Numbered from the stretch's first letter, positions 1 through 10,171 are shown. The stretch: 64,000 nucleotides of DNA from Chitinophagaceae bacterium (GCA_019638615.1 JAHBTL010000011.1:62001-126000); one strand, 5' to 3'. The notes: generated by a model not told the origin, from the letters alone. Translations and numbers: made by a program.

Positions 1-1317
1 CAAGCCAGGAACAGACTGCTGTTCAGGGATATTAACGACAAATGGGTTCAGATCGCCGCTTTATCTGCCCCACCCGCGCAGGCAGCTTCCTTATTAAATG
101 TTGTGCTCGAAAAATTCCAGGCTGATCATCGCGGGTATGCCTCATTGGTAGAGCGGTTAACTGCCATGATCGGTGCAGGCGCTGATGCCAAAAACATACA
201 GCACCTTATTCAACAAGCCGTTGCTCATCAACCGGAAAAGCACTCCTGGCAGGCGCCGGTGCTGGAAGGGTTGGCGCAGGGAATAAAGAACAGCAAATCA
301 GCAGTTGCGGTTGCAGAAAGCGATCAGAAGATGCTGATTAAAGCGTTTTTTGAAAGCGCTTCTGAAGCGCTCCGGCGTGCTGCTTTATCATTATTGAAAA
401 CTACCGGCATATCAAACGGATCATTGAAGGCCGATGCCATCAGGAAAGCTGTTGCAATGGTATCCGATACCAGCTTACCGGATAAGCAAAGAGCCGATGC
501 CATCAATTTTATAGCGCTTGGCGATCCTGCTCCTTATATTGACCGCTTAAAAAAATTGCTGGTTCCACAGGAAAAATTAATGGTCCAGGTAGCAGCTTTA
601 CAAACGCTGAGCCTGGTTCCTTCAAACGGAGTATGTGAATACCTGGTGCAGCAATGGCCTGCGCTGACCAATGATGTAAGGGAAGAAGCCGTCGGCGTAT
701 TCCTTACCAACCCGGAGCGGATGAAGCTTTTGATAGATGCACTTGAAGCAGGTAAAATACCTGGCAGCAGCGTAAGCTTTACCAGGAGTGTGCGGCTGAT
801 GCAGGTGAACGATGACAGCCTGCGTAAGCGGGCACGAACCTTTTTCACAAAAAACCAGCAACAGGCAAAAGAGATCAATAAAGCCTACCAGGTGTCGCTG
901 GAGATGAAAGGCGACCCGGAAAAAGGCAAACAGGTATATTTACAAAACTGTGTTATTTGTCACCAGGTAAGAGGAAAATTCGGAGTGTCAACCTTTGGTC
1001 CTGATCTCGGAACGATCCACAACTGGAAAAAAGAAGACATCATGGCGAATGTGATTGATCCCGGCTTATCCATATCCGCCGGTTATGAGCTTTGGGAAGC
1101 AGAGCTCAACAACGGGGAATTTGTGCAGGGGATCATCGCCAGCGAAACGCCCACAGCCATTACACTTAAAAACAATGGAAAACCGGATATAACGATCAAC
1201 CGACAGGAGATAAAGTCATTGAAGTCGCTCAATATTTCGGCCATGCCTTCAGGCCTGGAACAAAATATTGATAAGCAGGCGATGACGGACCTGCTGGCTT
1301 TTTTGCGGCAGAATTGA
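1..1317 (+). CDS. c-type cytochrome with HEAT-like repeats, Pirellula/Verrucomicrobium-type heme-binding family (5' end outside window)
   Basis: The frame is open from base 1, so this is the C-terminal 438 codons of a longer gene. The first 270 or so codons are alternating helices of HEAT-repeat character. A class I cytochrome c domain follows, with a CVICH heme attachment site at 949-963 and a probable axial methionine in AMPSGL (codon at 1243). This layout matches the putative heme-binding family (TIGR02603 type), where the missing N-terminal part is often a beta-propeller dehydrogenase domain. The inferred role is periplasmic electron transfer from a sugar or alcohol dehydrogenase. It lies upstream of a ceramidase-like gene on the same strand, but the 336-bp gap with a hairpin repeat argues for separate transcription. 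The substrate is unknown. Confidence 0.8.
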   Translation, partial: QARNRLLFRDINDKWVQIAALSAPPAQAASLLNVVLEKFQADHRGYASLVERLTAMIGAGADAKNIQHLIQQAVAHQPEKHSWQAPVLEGLAQGIKNSKSAVAVAESDQKMLIKAFFESASEALRRAALSLLKTTGISNGSLKADAIRKAVAMVSDTSLPDKQRADAINFIALGDPAPYIDRLKKLLVPQEKLMVQVAALQTLSLVPSNGVCEYLVQQWPALTNDVREEAVGVFLTNPERMKLLIDALEAGKIPGSSVSFTRSVRLMQVNDDSLRKRARTFFTKNQQQAKEINKAYQVSLEMKGDPEKGKQVYLQNCVICHQVRGKFGVSTFGPDLGTIHNWKKEDIMANVIDPGLSISAGYELWEAELNNGEFVQGIIASETPTAITLKNNGKPDITINRQEIKSLKSLNISAMPSGLEQNIDKQAMTDLLAFLRQN

Positions 1318-1653
1318 TGGGGGGATTTGAGATTTTAAATTTGGGATGTGGAGCGTGCAGGATGAGTGATATGACGTTGAATTTGTAGTATGTATTTACC
1401 AGAAGCCAACTTTCATCGTCATTTCGATCCCGCCATTAGGTTGTATTTAGTTAAATGTATGTTACGGCGGGAGAGAAATCTGTTGGGTAATGTGCAAATG
1501 TTGAGCATTAGTACAAAAGCCAGGCAGATTTCTCCTTCGCGAAAGAGTGATTTAATTATAATGCTCGGGTCGGCTCAGTCGAAATGACGGGGTACTCATC
1601 ATCATTTGAAATACGATCAACTATATACATATTCTATTAAACTATTTAATTGT
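1318..1653. other. intergenic region with an inverted-repeat element, no gene
   Basis: The gap between the cytochrome and the ceramidase-like gene holds a short word-repeat tract just after the stop (about 1322-1345) and an interspersed palindromic repeat at 1417-1589. A 65-codon open frame inside it is mostly made of repeat arms and has no family features, so no gene is called. No convincing promoter or terminator was seen. Confidence 0.6.
1417..1589. repeat. Interspersed palindromic repeat with nested arms
   Basis: The outer arms CGTCATTTCGA (1417-1427) and TCGAAATGACG (1579-1589) are exact reverse complements. Inner arms GAGAAATCTG (1473-1482) and CAGATTTCTC (1525-1534) nest inside them. 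The unit resembles the common Bacteroidota intergenic hairpin that begins and ends with GTCATTTCGA-type sequence. It may fold in RNA or act as a REP-like element. Confidence 0.65.
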
Positions 1654-3027
1654 ATGAAAACTATCTCATTCATTCGCAATAATGTTTTAAGGAATAAAAA
1701 GCTGTTGGTAATAGTCTTTTCCTGTTCAGCTATTTGCGGTAACACATCCGCCCAGCAGTTCAGGGCGGCAGTGGTAAAAAAAGATATTACCCCGTCAGAC
1801 GCACAATGGCTTGCGGGGTTCAGCCCCCGTAAATCCACCGGTATCCATGACCGCATCTACCACCGGATCATCGCTCTTGATGACGGTAAATCACAATTCT
1901 TTTTGATTTCATCAGACCTTGTAAATATCCCTATGCCTGTATATAACCGGACAGTTGCATTGCTTCAGCGCAAATACAACATCAGCCCGCTGAATATATG
2001 GTGGTCGGCAACGCATAATCATTCTGCACCGGTAGTGGGTCCTCAATTCAAAGGAATTCCTTATGCTTCCATGGCCGGCCGAAGAAAATTGAGTGAACAG
2101 CATGAAATAGATACGGTGTATACTGCTATGCTGGAACAGAAATTGATCGAAGGCGTTGTAGAAGCCCGCAGTAAGCTTGCTCCTGCACGCCTTGGTGCAG
2201 GCTGGGGCTTTTCGCAGGCGAACATCAACCGGCGCGCTATAGACGAAAATGGAAAAGCCAGTCTTGGACTGAACCCCGATGGGCCGGTTGACCGGAGAAT
2301 AGGGCTGTTGCGGATTGACAAAGAAGACGGAACTCCGCTTGCCCTGATCGCAAACTATGCCATGCATGGAACCGTATTGGGCATGCATGGATCAGACCTG
2401 ACGACTGCCAGTTTGGTGATCAGCGGGGATGCGCCGGGCGTTGTTGCGGAATATGTTGAGCAAAAGATCGGAGCGCCCATGTTGTACGTTAACGGAGCCG
2501 CCGGTAACCTGGCGCCGATTTACAGTGTTTATTCCGATCCTAAATCCGGCCACCTGGATCAGTTCCGCGTGCTGCTGGGCGACAGGATACTGGAAGCCTC
2601 TAAAAAGATCACTCCTGCTGCAGGAGCTGTAAAGCTGAGCGTGGGTGCGCTTACGGTAGAAACGCCCAGGAGACCGGGACTGGAATGGTCGCCGGATCTT
2701 GGCAGGTATACAAAAACTACAAAGGCAGGCGTTAATATGATCCGGCTCCCGGTTCATTTTTTAAAGATCAACGAAGAAATCGCCATCTGGAGCGCACCTG
2801 TTGAGCTGTTTTGTGAAGTGTCTAATGAAGTACGTGACCGCTCCCCCTTCCCTTATACTTTTTATTTCGGCTATACCAATGGCTCGCTCAATTATTTACC
2901 TACCGAAGCGGCATGGAAGGAGGGGGGGTATGAACCATCTGTTTCACCTTTTACGCCTGCTGCGGCAAAGGAGCTTACCGAATCAGTTACAGGTTATTTG
3001 CTGGGAGAATTTCGCGGCGTACATTAA
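1654..3027 (+). CDS. Exported neutral/alkaline ceramidase N-terminal-domain protein
   Basis: The protein has 457 residues from the ATG at 1654, which opens a clear signal peptide ending near NTSAQQF. A TTG 48 bases upstream in the same frame is less likely because it would put an odd extension before the signal. The mature part starts with the family's AAVVKKDITP strand and carries the zinc-ligand type motif ATHNHSAPVVG near residue 122. A further histidine lies in NYAMHGTVLG. This matches the N-terminal catalytic domain of neutral/alkaline non-lysosomal ceramidases, but it lacks the C-terminal immunoglobulin-like domain and is shorter than full ceramidases. Such short versions occur beside sugar-utilisation genes and may hydrolyse other amides or esters. 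It converges on the minus-strand SusCD operon. Confidence 0.8.
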   Translation: MKTISFIRNNVLRNKKLLVIVFSCSAICGNTSAQQFRAAVVKKDITPSDAQWLAGFSPRKSTGIHDRIYHRIIALDDGKSQFFLISSDLVNIPMPVYNRTVALLQRKYNISPLNIWWSATHNHSAPVVGPQFKGIPYASMAGRRKLSEQHEIDTVYTAMLEQKLIEGVVEARSKLAPARLGAGWGFSQANINRRAIDENGKASLGLNPDGPVDRRIGLLRIDKEDGTPLALIANYAMHGTVLGMHGSDLTTASLVISGDAPGVVAEYVEQKIGAPMLYVNGAAGNLAPIYSVYSDPKSGHLDQFRVLLGDRILEASKKITPAAGAVKLSVGALTVETPRRPGLEWSPDLGRYTKTTKAGVNMIRLPVHFLKINEEIAIWSAPVELFCEVSNEVRDRSPFPYTFYFGYTNGSLNYLPTEAAWKEGGYEPSVSPFTPAAAKELTESVTGYLLGEFRGVH

Positions 3028-3155
3028 GCCTTGTATTTACAGGATATAAACTTTTTGACCAGTATATCATTCAGTTTTGGTGTATTCCATTACGTTGCAT
3101 GTTCATCCTCCCGGTTTGTATATAATGCCTTTTCCTGTTTTGCGGTAAGCACAGT

Positions 3156-5294
3156 TCACTCCGCACTAAGAAAGGCTGGCTCAGCCGATAATCGGATATG
3201 GCGAGTGAATGAAACGTGCTTGACGGAATCGTAAAATTCCAGGTACAGCAGTGCATCATTCTTTAAATGCTGATCCATTTTAGCCAGGTAACTTGCATCA
3301 ATGATATTTCCTTTTCCATCACGCAGTAAGCTCTCCTCGAAAGATAAAGGATCTCCGTTGTATTTCAATGTGCTCAACTGCCAACGAGCTTGTTGAGAAA
3401 GTTGGGTTAACGCAAACCACTCACGTGCGATACGAATGCGCAACTGCCTTCCATTGTCTGGCTTGCCAGGCTCAAACAAGCTGGAAGGATCTAGCGCTAC
3501 AACAGATGCCCGGGCATATTGCGCAGCAGTTTGTTCAGACCACCACTGCCATTGGTGTTCCAGCTCAGCTATGCGCCGACGCACTTCGGGAGAACCACCC
3601 AGCATGCGTGTTTTACCATATGTAAGCTTATCTCTGCGCACTGCAACAACCCTTTTTTTCTCAAGCGCCTCAAGCCATCCTTCCCAGCTCGGCTCCTTTC
3701 CAAGGAACACGGTTCGGAAGCCGGTCAGAAATGGCCGCCACCACCATGCTTCCGAATGAGCGTCCTGAAGGGCTACAAAGGGAATATCGTGCTGGTATCT
3801 TGCGGTGAAGGGTACCGCCGAGGCGAGATTTGGTGCGTGAAAATGAAACGTGCTGATCATATCATAGCCTCCGTGCTGTATAGATTCATCCAGGAGAATG
3901 CGTGAAAATTCTTCATTGTCGCATATCTGCCAGGCCAGCCTCCCGTTCTGCTTGTGCAGAGGCATTACGTTCTCTTCAAAAAACTCCTGCCAGCGACCTG
4001 TTTTCCTGGGCCAGTTTTGCAGAGGTTTACCGGATGGAGCAATTGTATCGCTCATGTGCGTATAGCTTCCGATACCGGGAATATTGATCACAGCGTCATA
4101 ATCTTCGTTGGATTGAAAAAAAGTAACCGGTACCTTTTGCTGTTGGGCGAGGGCCTGGGTATGGCTGACCCATGCAGGATCGGCATTTTTTGCTCCCCAA
4201 AGGTGGATGCCCAATGATTTGGCGATTGCGACTGTTTCGAGCGGAGAGCCATAGCCCGGAGCCTCGATTTGAATGGTGAAAGCTTTCAGATCAGCGGGAA
4301 GTGGATTGCCTTTTGGTCGTTGACTCCGCTGAGCTGGCACAGGGCTTACTCCTAACAGCCGAAAACATTTCAGAGCCTGGAAGGTAGCCATTGCCGTTGA
4401 ATACGCACCCGGGCGATCTGCAAATCCTCCATCGTTATTCCAAAGAGTCTGGAGCCATCGCCGGCAGGCATTTGCTCGCGCCGGTTTTTCATTTAGGAGG
4501 TTGAGTGCTTCGAGGCCTGCAACAGTGTAGCTGACATCGCTGATGTCTCCAAGGTCGGGTTGCGGGCACCAGCCGAATCCGCCATCGGCCCGCTGGCATT
4601 TTTTAATCCAGCGCACAACAGATGCATCTGCTTTCAAACCCAGCGCACTTTCTACCTCCAGTCCGAAAAGGGTGTTTACCAGGTGACCTTCACTCCCATC
4701 CGAAGCAGGCGTATTATTGAAAGTCCCATTTACACGGCGGCGGGCGGCAAAATAGGCGCCGAACGATGCTTTAAGGTCATCAACCGGTAATTTCATCAGC
4801 TCCCTGCAAAGAATAGGCTGCGCTTCCTGGCGAAGGATCGGGTTGCCACCTCTCTCATACCCGATGACGTAGCCTGACACCGTTTTCCATTTCATCACCG
4901 TTTCTCTGAAATCATCAACTGCATAGCCCAGCCAAAGCAGCGCCTGGATCTGTTGAAAAAAATATTCTTTTATCTCTGCATGATGCCTGGCCGTTTCAGG
5001 CTTGTCGCCATAAAAAGGATGATGCTGTCTTATAAACTCCGCTACATTTTTAGAATTTGGAACTTCCCTGTCAATCATCCGGTATGCGCCAACGACTGCG
5101 TAGGTCACCGGCAGAAAAGAGTCCGGCTGCTCCGCGTACCCGTAGCCACCATCGCTTTTGGCAAGCGACTCCAGGTAGCTGGTCACGAGATCGCGGAATT
5201 CTTCACTGTTTTTTCCCGCAATACCCCGCTCTTCACCAATTGCCAGCAAAGCGACGGAAAGTGTGCTGCGGGTCAGGAACATTCTTCGATTCAT
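3156..5294 (-). CDS. Prenyltransferase-like alpha/alpha toroid fused to a PHP-like C-terminal domain
   Basis: The protein has 712 residues. It begins with a twin-arginine-like export signal (NRRMFL at residues 2-7 before a hydrophobic stretch). Residues 30-315 form a terpenoid cyclase/prenyltransferase-type alpha toroid with repeat signatures DGGYGYAEQ (48-56), DGGFGWCPQ (237-245) and DGGFAD (288-293). Residues 335-600 are different: FHFHAPN (483-489) and VALQDAHSEAWWW (507-519) look like metal-binding elements of a PHP/amidohydrolase-like fold. This assignment is from motifs alone and is tentative. It starts 10 bp after the susD stop and is the last gene of the sigma-fecR-susC-susD operon, so it probably acts outside the cytoplasm on the imported ligand. 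No exact function is proposed. Confidence 0.65.
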   Translation of the reverse strand: MNRRMFLTRSTLSVALLAIGEERGIAGKNSEEFRDLVTSYLESLAKSDGGYGYAEQPDSFLPVTYAVVGAYRMIDREVPNSKNVAEFIRQHHPFYGDKPETARHHAEIKEYFFQQIQALLWLGYAVDDFRETVMKWKTVSGYVIGYERGGNPILRQEAQPILCRELMKLPVDDLKASFGAYFAARRRVNGTFNNTPASDGSEGHLVNTLFGLEVESALGLKADASVVRWIKKCQRADGGFGWCPQPDLGDISDVSYTVAGLEALNLLNEKPARANACRRWLQTLWNNDGGFADRPGAYSTAMATFQALKCFRLLGVSPVPAQRSQRPKGNPLPADLKAFTIQIEAPGYGSPLETVAIAKSLGIHLWGAKNADPAWVSHTQALAQQQKVPVTFFQSNEDYDAVINIPGIGSYTHMSDTIAPSGKPLQNWPRKTGRWQEFFEENVMPLHKQNGRLAWQICDNEEFSRILLDESIQHGGYDMISTFHFHAPNLASAVPFTARYQHDIPFVALQDAHSEAWWWRPFLTGFRTVFLGKEPSWEGWLEALEKKRVVAVRRDKLTYGKTRMLGGSPEVRRRIAELEHQWQWWSEQTAAQYARASVVALDPSSLFEPGKPDNGRQLRIRIAREWFALTQLSQQARWQLSTLKYNGDPLSFEESLLRDGKGNIIDASYLAKMDQHLKNDALLYLEFYDSVKHVSFTRHIRLSAEPAFLSAE

Positions 5295-5304
5295 AGTGTG
5301 GGTA

Positions 5305-6990
5305 TTACCATCCGGGATTTTGATTGCCTGCGACCAGCGTATTGGTATTCAGTTCAGCGTCAGGAACGGGAAACAGCAGGAACTTTGCATTCCATGCCGG
5401 GTAGATAGAGGCCTGGGTGGTTCGACCTCCGCCCCAGTTATTGGCAGCTGTGTTGAACACTGGTGCTCCCTGTGGAATAGTTTTGATAAATTCATCGAAG
5501 ATATATTCCATCATCGTGCGACTATTATCTATATAGCGCATCCGTACCAAATCAAACCATCTGTGCCCTTCCGCTACAAGCTCCAAACCCCGTTCGTCAA
5601 ATATCTTTAGCCTGAATTGTTCTTTGCTGAGCCCTGGAGTGAGATCGGCCGGTGTAGCCCTCACAGTACCATCCGCCAGCCTGGCCCGCTCTCTCAGCTT
5701 ATTAAAAGCCGCGTAGGCTTCCGCGGTAGGTCCGTTCAGTTCGTTTTCCGCTTCCGCTTTGATCAGGTACACTTCGGCCAGGCGAAGATAGAAAAAGTCA
5801 TTTTCGCAATTGAATGTTCCCAGTCCTTTGGGGTCGCGATATTTGTTGATATAGGGTTGATCTTCAGGAGTCTCATCTGTGCCGGGAAGTATTCTTACAT
5901 CCGGGAAGGCAATCCTGTATTTTCCATTCACCCCGTTTTCCACCCACCTTGTCAGAAAAGAAAATTCGCCGCGAAAATCACCTGTATACTCTCCTGTGCG
6001 ATATTTCTCACAAAACCAGGGCTGCACCTTGAAGCTGCCCTCACCTGTGCGGTTTACAGATACCTTGCCGGTTGTGTTATAGAATGTATTTGGCATTGCC
6101 AGCGAAGCATAGCCTGAGCCACCGGCTCCCGCACCAACGGCTGCGTCACGGCTTTCCCTGATCGAAAAGATCACCTCGCGATATGCTGCGTTCTCTTTGT
6201 CTACATCCCAAAGGTCGGCATAGTTATTTAACAGGCTGTATTCTCCCGACAGAATAACGCTGTTTGCCCAGGAGGAGGCCAGCTCATAGTGTTCTGCTGC
6301 ACCATTTTGATTGGTGAGGTCGAGGTAATTGCCGTAGGTAAGATGTGCCAGGGCCAGCAATCCCTGGGCAGCGCCTTTTGTGGCGTGACCGCTTTCGGTA
6401 GCCGGCATCTGGCTTGCCGGCAGGCACGCTTGGGCAGCATTCTCCAGGTCGGCAAAGATGAGTGTATAGGTTTCCGATACAGAGCTGCGGGCCATCTCGA
6501 ACTGGCCTTTGCCTCCCGACGTTCCCTGAGTCCTGACAGGAATCCCGCCAAAAAATCTTACCATGTCGAGATACATCCATCCTCGCAAAAAATGCAGCTC
6601 TCCCAGGATCCGGTTCCGGTAAGCCTCGTCCATTTGCACATTCGGTATTGATTCCATCAGTGTATTCGCACTATTGATTACCTGGTAATATCCTCTCCAA
6701 AGATTGTTCAGTTCTGCCGTGGCCGATGTGTAAAATTTCTGAGAAAATGCCGCACGGGTATCGCCGTAAGCGCTAAGGTCATCGGCTGCATAAAGATAGG
6801 GGTAGATACCTCCGATTCTGAACATGTTGTTACTGGCGATGGTACCATAGATACCGTTCACCAGGAATTGAACATCGTTCTGACTCCGGAGAAAGGTTTC
6901 TGAAGTTGGCGTATCAAGGATCTTTTCATTGAGATCACAGCTAAATAGCAGAGATGAAAGAAATGTTATAATTACAAGCTTCTGTTTCAT
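5305..6990 (-). CDS. SusD/RagB-family outer membrane substrate-binding lipoprotein
   Basis: The protein has 561 residues from the ATG at 6990, which opens a lipoprotein signal with lipobox LLFSC and lipidated Cys18. An earlier in-frame start at 7038 would overlap susC and spoil the signal. Family features are the N-terminal CDLNEKILDTP segment, TPR-type helices (ELHFLRGWMYLDMVRFFGGIPV) and the C-terminal ERGLELVAEGHRWFDLVR motif with the usual WNAKFLLFPVPDAEL end. SusD proteins form the lid over the partner SusC barrel and capture glycans at the cell surface. It lies 25 bp after the susC stop and 10 bp before the toroid/PHP gene, in one operon. Confidence 0.95.
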   Translation of the reverse strand: MKQKLVIITFLSSLLFSCDLNEKILDTPTSETFLRSQNDVQFLVNGIYGTIASNNMFRIGGIYPYLYAADDLSAYGDTRAAFSQKFYTSATAELNNLWRGYYQVINSANTLMESIPNVQMDEAYRNRILGELHFLRGWMYLDMVRFFGGIPVRTQGTSGGKGQFEMARSSVSETYTLIFADLENAAQACLPASQMPATESGHATKGAAQGLLALAHLTYGNYLDLTNQNGAAEHYELASSWANSVILSGEYSLLNNYADLWDVDKENAAYREVIFSIRESRDAAVGAGAGGSGYASLAMPNTFYNTTGKVSVNRTGEGSFKVQPWFCEKYRTGEYTGDFRGEFSFLTRWVENGVNGKYRIAFPDVRILPGTDETPEDQPYINKYRDPKGLGTFNCENDFFYLRLAEVYLIKAEAENELNGPTAEAYAAFNKLRERARLADGTVRATPADLTPGLSKEQFRLKIFDERGLELVAEGHRWFDLVRMRYIDNSRTMMEYIFDEFIKTIPQGAPVFNTAANNWGGGRTTQASIYPAWNAKFLLFPVPDAELNTNTLVAGNQNPGW

Positions 6991-7015
6991 TTTTAAAAGT
7001 TTATTCTGTGCGCGA

Positions 7016-10000
7016 TCAAAAACCGGCGGTGAGGCCAACCGAATAGGTTCTCATTTGAGGGATGCTGCCGTAGTCTACATTGGGTGTAAGGGCATTTGTA
7101 CCCTTGCTGTTGATTTCAGGATCATACCCCTTGTAGCCTGAAAGGGTGATCAGGTTTGTACCCGCTGCAAATATTTTAAGGGTGTGGAGAAAGCGTGAGC
7201 CGGCAAGCGGTATCGCGTATCCTATCACAACATTTTTAAGCCGGGCGAAAGAGCCATCTTCAACAATAAAATCACTAAATCTTCCCTGGAACAAAAGCCC
7301 TGTTTTAGTAGCTTTGGGATAAGTATCACTGGTACCCTCTCCGGTCCATCGGTTAGCAAAGGCTTCTTTTCTTACGTTGGATGGAGAACTGGTATTCAGT
7401 GCATCGGTCGCCAGGCGATTGAGGTTGATCATATCCTGGCCTATCGCACCCTGGAACAAAACCGACAGGGTTAGTCCTTTCCATGAGAAATTATTGGATA
7501 ATCCGAAAATAAAATCCGGGAAAGGATTGCCGATGATGGTGCGGTCATCGGGCGTAATAATTCCATCGGGTTTGCCCTGGGGACCGCTGATATCGGCATA
7601 TTTAAAATCACCCGGTGTTGGTCGCGCCGGATCAGAAGGTCCGGCAGCAATTTCGTCTGTATTTTGATAAATGCCAACAATGCGATAGCCATAGAATGCG
7701 CCAATCTGGCTCCCGGGAAGTGCGACATGTAATGGCTGGTTAAGCCCGCTTGCAAAGAAGGTCGGACCCAGTGTTCTTGACAATGCGCCAAGGCTCAGTA
7801 CCTTGTTTTTATTAACGGAAAGATTTCCTGATATTTCCCATCGCAGTTTACCAACTGAAGGCCGCGCACCTATCTCTATCTCAAAACCTTTATTTTCCAC
7901 CTTGCCAATATTGGTTGCATAGCTGCTGAACCCGGTAGAGGGAGGTATCTGGATATTCAAAAGCAGGTCTGCAGTCACTTTCCGGTAGTAGTCTACAGAC
8001 AGAAAAAACTTATTGGCAAGAAAAGCGATATCTGCTCCCATATCGAACTGGCTTGTTATGTCCCAGGTTAGCGCATCATTGGCCATACTGCTTTGAGTAA
8101 ATCCTGTAACAATACTCTGACCCACAACCGCTGATATGGTCGCCAACCGGGCTCTTGTGGACCCCACCGCGATGGATTGATTGCCCGACAAGCCATAGCT
8201 TGCTCTTAGCTTAAGTTCCGACAGAACGTTTGAACCCGAAAGAAATTTTTCATTCTTAATATTCCATCCAACCGCAACGGAAGGAAAGAATTTCCATTTT
8301 TTGCCTTCAGCCAGCCTGGTTGACCCGTCTGTTCTTCCCGTGAACGTCACCAGGTAACGGCTGTCAAAACTGTAGTTGACCCTGGCCAGCCAGGATGCAA
8401 GGGCCCAGTTCTGCGTGCTGGAACTGGGCTTTTGAGCTGCATTACCATTCTGAAGACTGTAATAAGACAACTGATCGTTTGGGAAAGAACGAACAGTTAC
8501 CCCCATGCCTGTGGCATTCCAGGACTGCCAGGTATACCCGCCAACAGCATTTATCCTATGCTTTTCAGCTATTGTTTTATCATAATTAAGCGTGTACTCC
8601 GCGAGATAATTAAATAATGAGGTTTCGCCCTGGTATGCCTGTCCGCCTGCTCCATTTCCCTGGAAAGTTCCCCTGGGAGCATAAGTTTGCCGGGTGTTGC
8701 GCCGGTCATTAACTCCGGCATTGATCCGGAAGCGAAGGCCCGGTAGCAGGGTATATTCTCCAAAGATATTGGTAAGTACATTTTGTTCCCTGGTAACATC
8801 CTTTTGGAGGTCAATCAATGTTGCCGGGTTACCGATCATAGCCAGATCAGGACTTTCCTCTTCCGTATAGGGTTGATCGATCGGGCGTGAGAGTTGCGCC
8901 CCCAGTACGACAGATCCCGAAATATTACCGTTGGAGCTCGATTGAGGTACTGCATGCAGCGTGCTTCTTGAAGCGCTGAAATTCAATCCAAATTTCAAAC
9001 GATCGTTAAATTGCCTGTCGAGGTTGGCCCGGATAGTGCCTCTGTCAAATGCAGCACCTTTAATAATGCCCTCCTGGTTTAAATAGTTTCCTGAAATGGC
9101 ATATCTCAACTTCTCTGTTCCACCTGAAATATTTAGCTGGTGGTTTTGTGTTGCAGCCGTTCTGTATACCAGGTTCTGCCAGTTATAGTTAACGGTGCTG
9201 AATTTCTCAATGTCTTCGTTGGTATATACCGGCGACAAGCCGGCGTTTGCCGAACCCTCATTGATATAGTTCATATAGTCGCGGGCTTCTAACATCTCAA
9301 TCTGCTTTGTAGCTGCCGAGCGGTCGAACCTGAAACTGTATTCCAATTGCTCTTTTCCGGATACGCCACGTTTTGTGGTGATCAAAACAACACCGTTGGC
9401 ACCCCGGGAGCCATAGATCGCAGTTGCTGAAGCATCTTTTAAAATTTCTATGGATTCTATATCGCTTGGATTAATGTTCGAAAGCGCATTACCGCCTGGT
9501 GCATCAGAAAAAGTATCGCTGAAGCCTATGCTGGGGGTACTGTTCCCGGATTCTACCGGGTATCCATCTATTACGATCAACGGGCCGTTAGTACCGAGCA
9601 GGGAGTTTGCGCCACGAATCAAAAAAGAGATACCTCCGCCCGGTGCTCCGGTATTCTGGGTTACCTGCACTCCGGACACCCGCCCCTGCACCATCTGTTC
9701 TACCGATGTTATCGGTAATTGATTAACTTCTTTTAATTTGAGTGTAGCCACTGAACCGGTAAGATCTCTTTTACGCAGCTTGCCATAGCCAACTACCACC
9801 TCGTCCAAAATGCTGCTTATCTTGGTAAGCTTTACGAGAAGGGATACATCATCGCCTGGCTTAAAAGTATACCCTGATAATGTTTGAGGATCGTAACCAA
9901 TATAAGTTACAGTAAAAGAATAAGGCACTCCCTGCTTAAGGGAGTTGAAAGTAAAAACTCCTATCCGGTCGGTTTGTACAGTAACCGAATCAGAAGAATT

Positions 10001-10171
10001 TAATTGTCTTGCAACTACTGTAGCCCTATATAAAGGATGATTATCTTCGTCTTTTACCTGGCCTTTTACAACAGGAGATTGCTGAGCATAGAGCCTGAGT
10101 GCTATTCCTGATAAGATCAGGCACATAGCAAGCCTTGAAAAAGCAGTTAGTATACGCAATTTGCGTTTCAT
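7016..10171 (-). CDS. SusC/RagA-family TonB-dependent outer membrane transporter, no STN domain
   Basis: The protein has 1051 residues from the ATG at 10171, chosen because it opens a signal peptide ending RLYAQQ. The order is a carboxypeptidase-regulatory-like beta sandwich (about 33-112), a TonB-box region with EVVVGYG, the plug domain with LIVIDGYPVESGN and the family's ASATAIYGSRGANGVVLITTKRG, then a long 22-strand barrel ending in an aromatic-rich strand (SVGLTAGF). It imports glycans or other large ligands with the SusD partner 25 bp downstream. There is no N-terminal STN signalling domain, although an ECF sigma/FecR pair lies immediately upstream. The 136-bp gap to fecR holds a possible operator (GGTAACGTTGATA near 10266). 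Confidence 0.95.
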   Translation of the reverse strand: MKRKLRILTAFSRLAMCLILSGIALRLYAQQSPVVKGQVKDEDNHPLYRATVVARQLNSSDSVTVQTDRIGVFTFNSLKQGVPYSFTVTYIGYDPQTLSGYTFKPGDDVSLLVKLTKISSILDEVVVGYGKLRKRDLTGSVATLKLKEVNQLPITSVEQMVQGRVSGVQVTQNTGAPGGGISFLIRGANSLLGTNGPLIVIDGYPVESGNSTPSIGFSDTFSDAPGGNALSNINPSDIESIEILKDASATAIYGSRGANGVVLITTKRGVSGKEQLEYSFRFDRSAATKQIEMLEARDYMNYINEGSANAGLSPVYTNEDIEKFSTVNYNWQNLVYRTAATQNHQLNISGGTEKLRYAISGNYLNQEGIIKGAAFDRGTIRANLDRQFNDRLKFGLNFSASRSTLHAVPQSSSNGNISGSVVLGAQLSRPIDQPYTEEESPDLAMIGNPATLIDLQKDVTREQNVLTNIFGEYTLLPGLRFRINAGVNDRRNTRQTYAPRGTFQGNGAGGQAYQGETSLFNYLAEYTLNYDKTIAEKHRINAVGGYTWQSWNATGMGVTVRSFPNDQLSYYSLQNGNAAQKPSSSTQNWALASWLARVNYSFDSRYLVTFTGRTDGSTRLAEGKKWKFFPSVAVGWNIKNEKFLSGSNVLSELKLRASYGLSGNQSIAVGSTRARLATISAVVGQSIVTGFTQSSMANDALTWDITSQFDMGADIAFLANKFFLSVDYYRKVTADLLLNIQIPPSTGFSSYATNIGKVENKGFEIEIGARPSVGKLRWEISGNLSVNKNKVLSLGALSRTLGPTFFASGLNQPLHVALPGSQIGAFYGYRIVGIYQNTDEIAAGPSDPARPTPGDFKYADISGPQGKPDGIITPDDRTIIGNPFPDFIFGLSNNFSWKGLTLSVLFQGAIGQDMINLNRLATDALNTSSPSNVRKEAFANRWTGEGTSDTYPKATKTGLLFQGRFSDFIVEDGSFARLKNVVIGYAIPLAGSRFLHTLKIFAAGTNLITLSGYKGYDPEINSKGTNALTPNVDYGSIPQMRTYSVGLTAGF

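Noticed and set aside
1390-1587. 65-codon plus-strand frame between the cytochrome and ceramidase-like genes
   Set aside because: It is composed of the arms of a palindromic repeat and has no protein-family character.
5617-6117. 166-codon plus-strand frame opposite susD
   Set aside because: It is a shadow of the strongly supported susD gene on the other strand.
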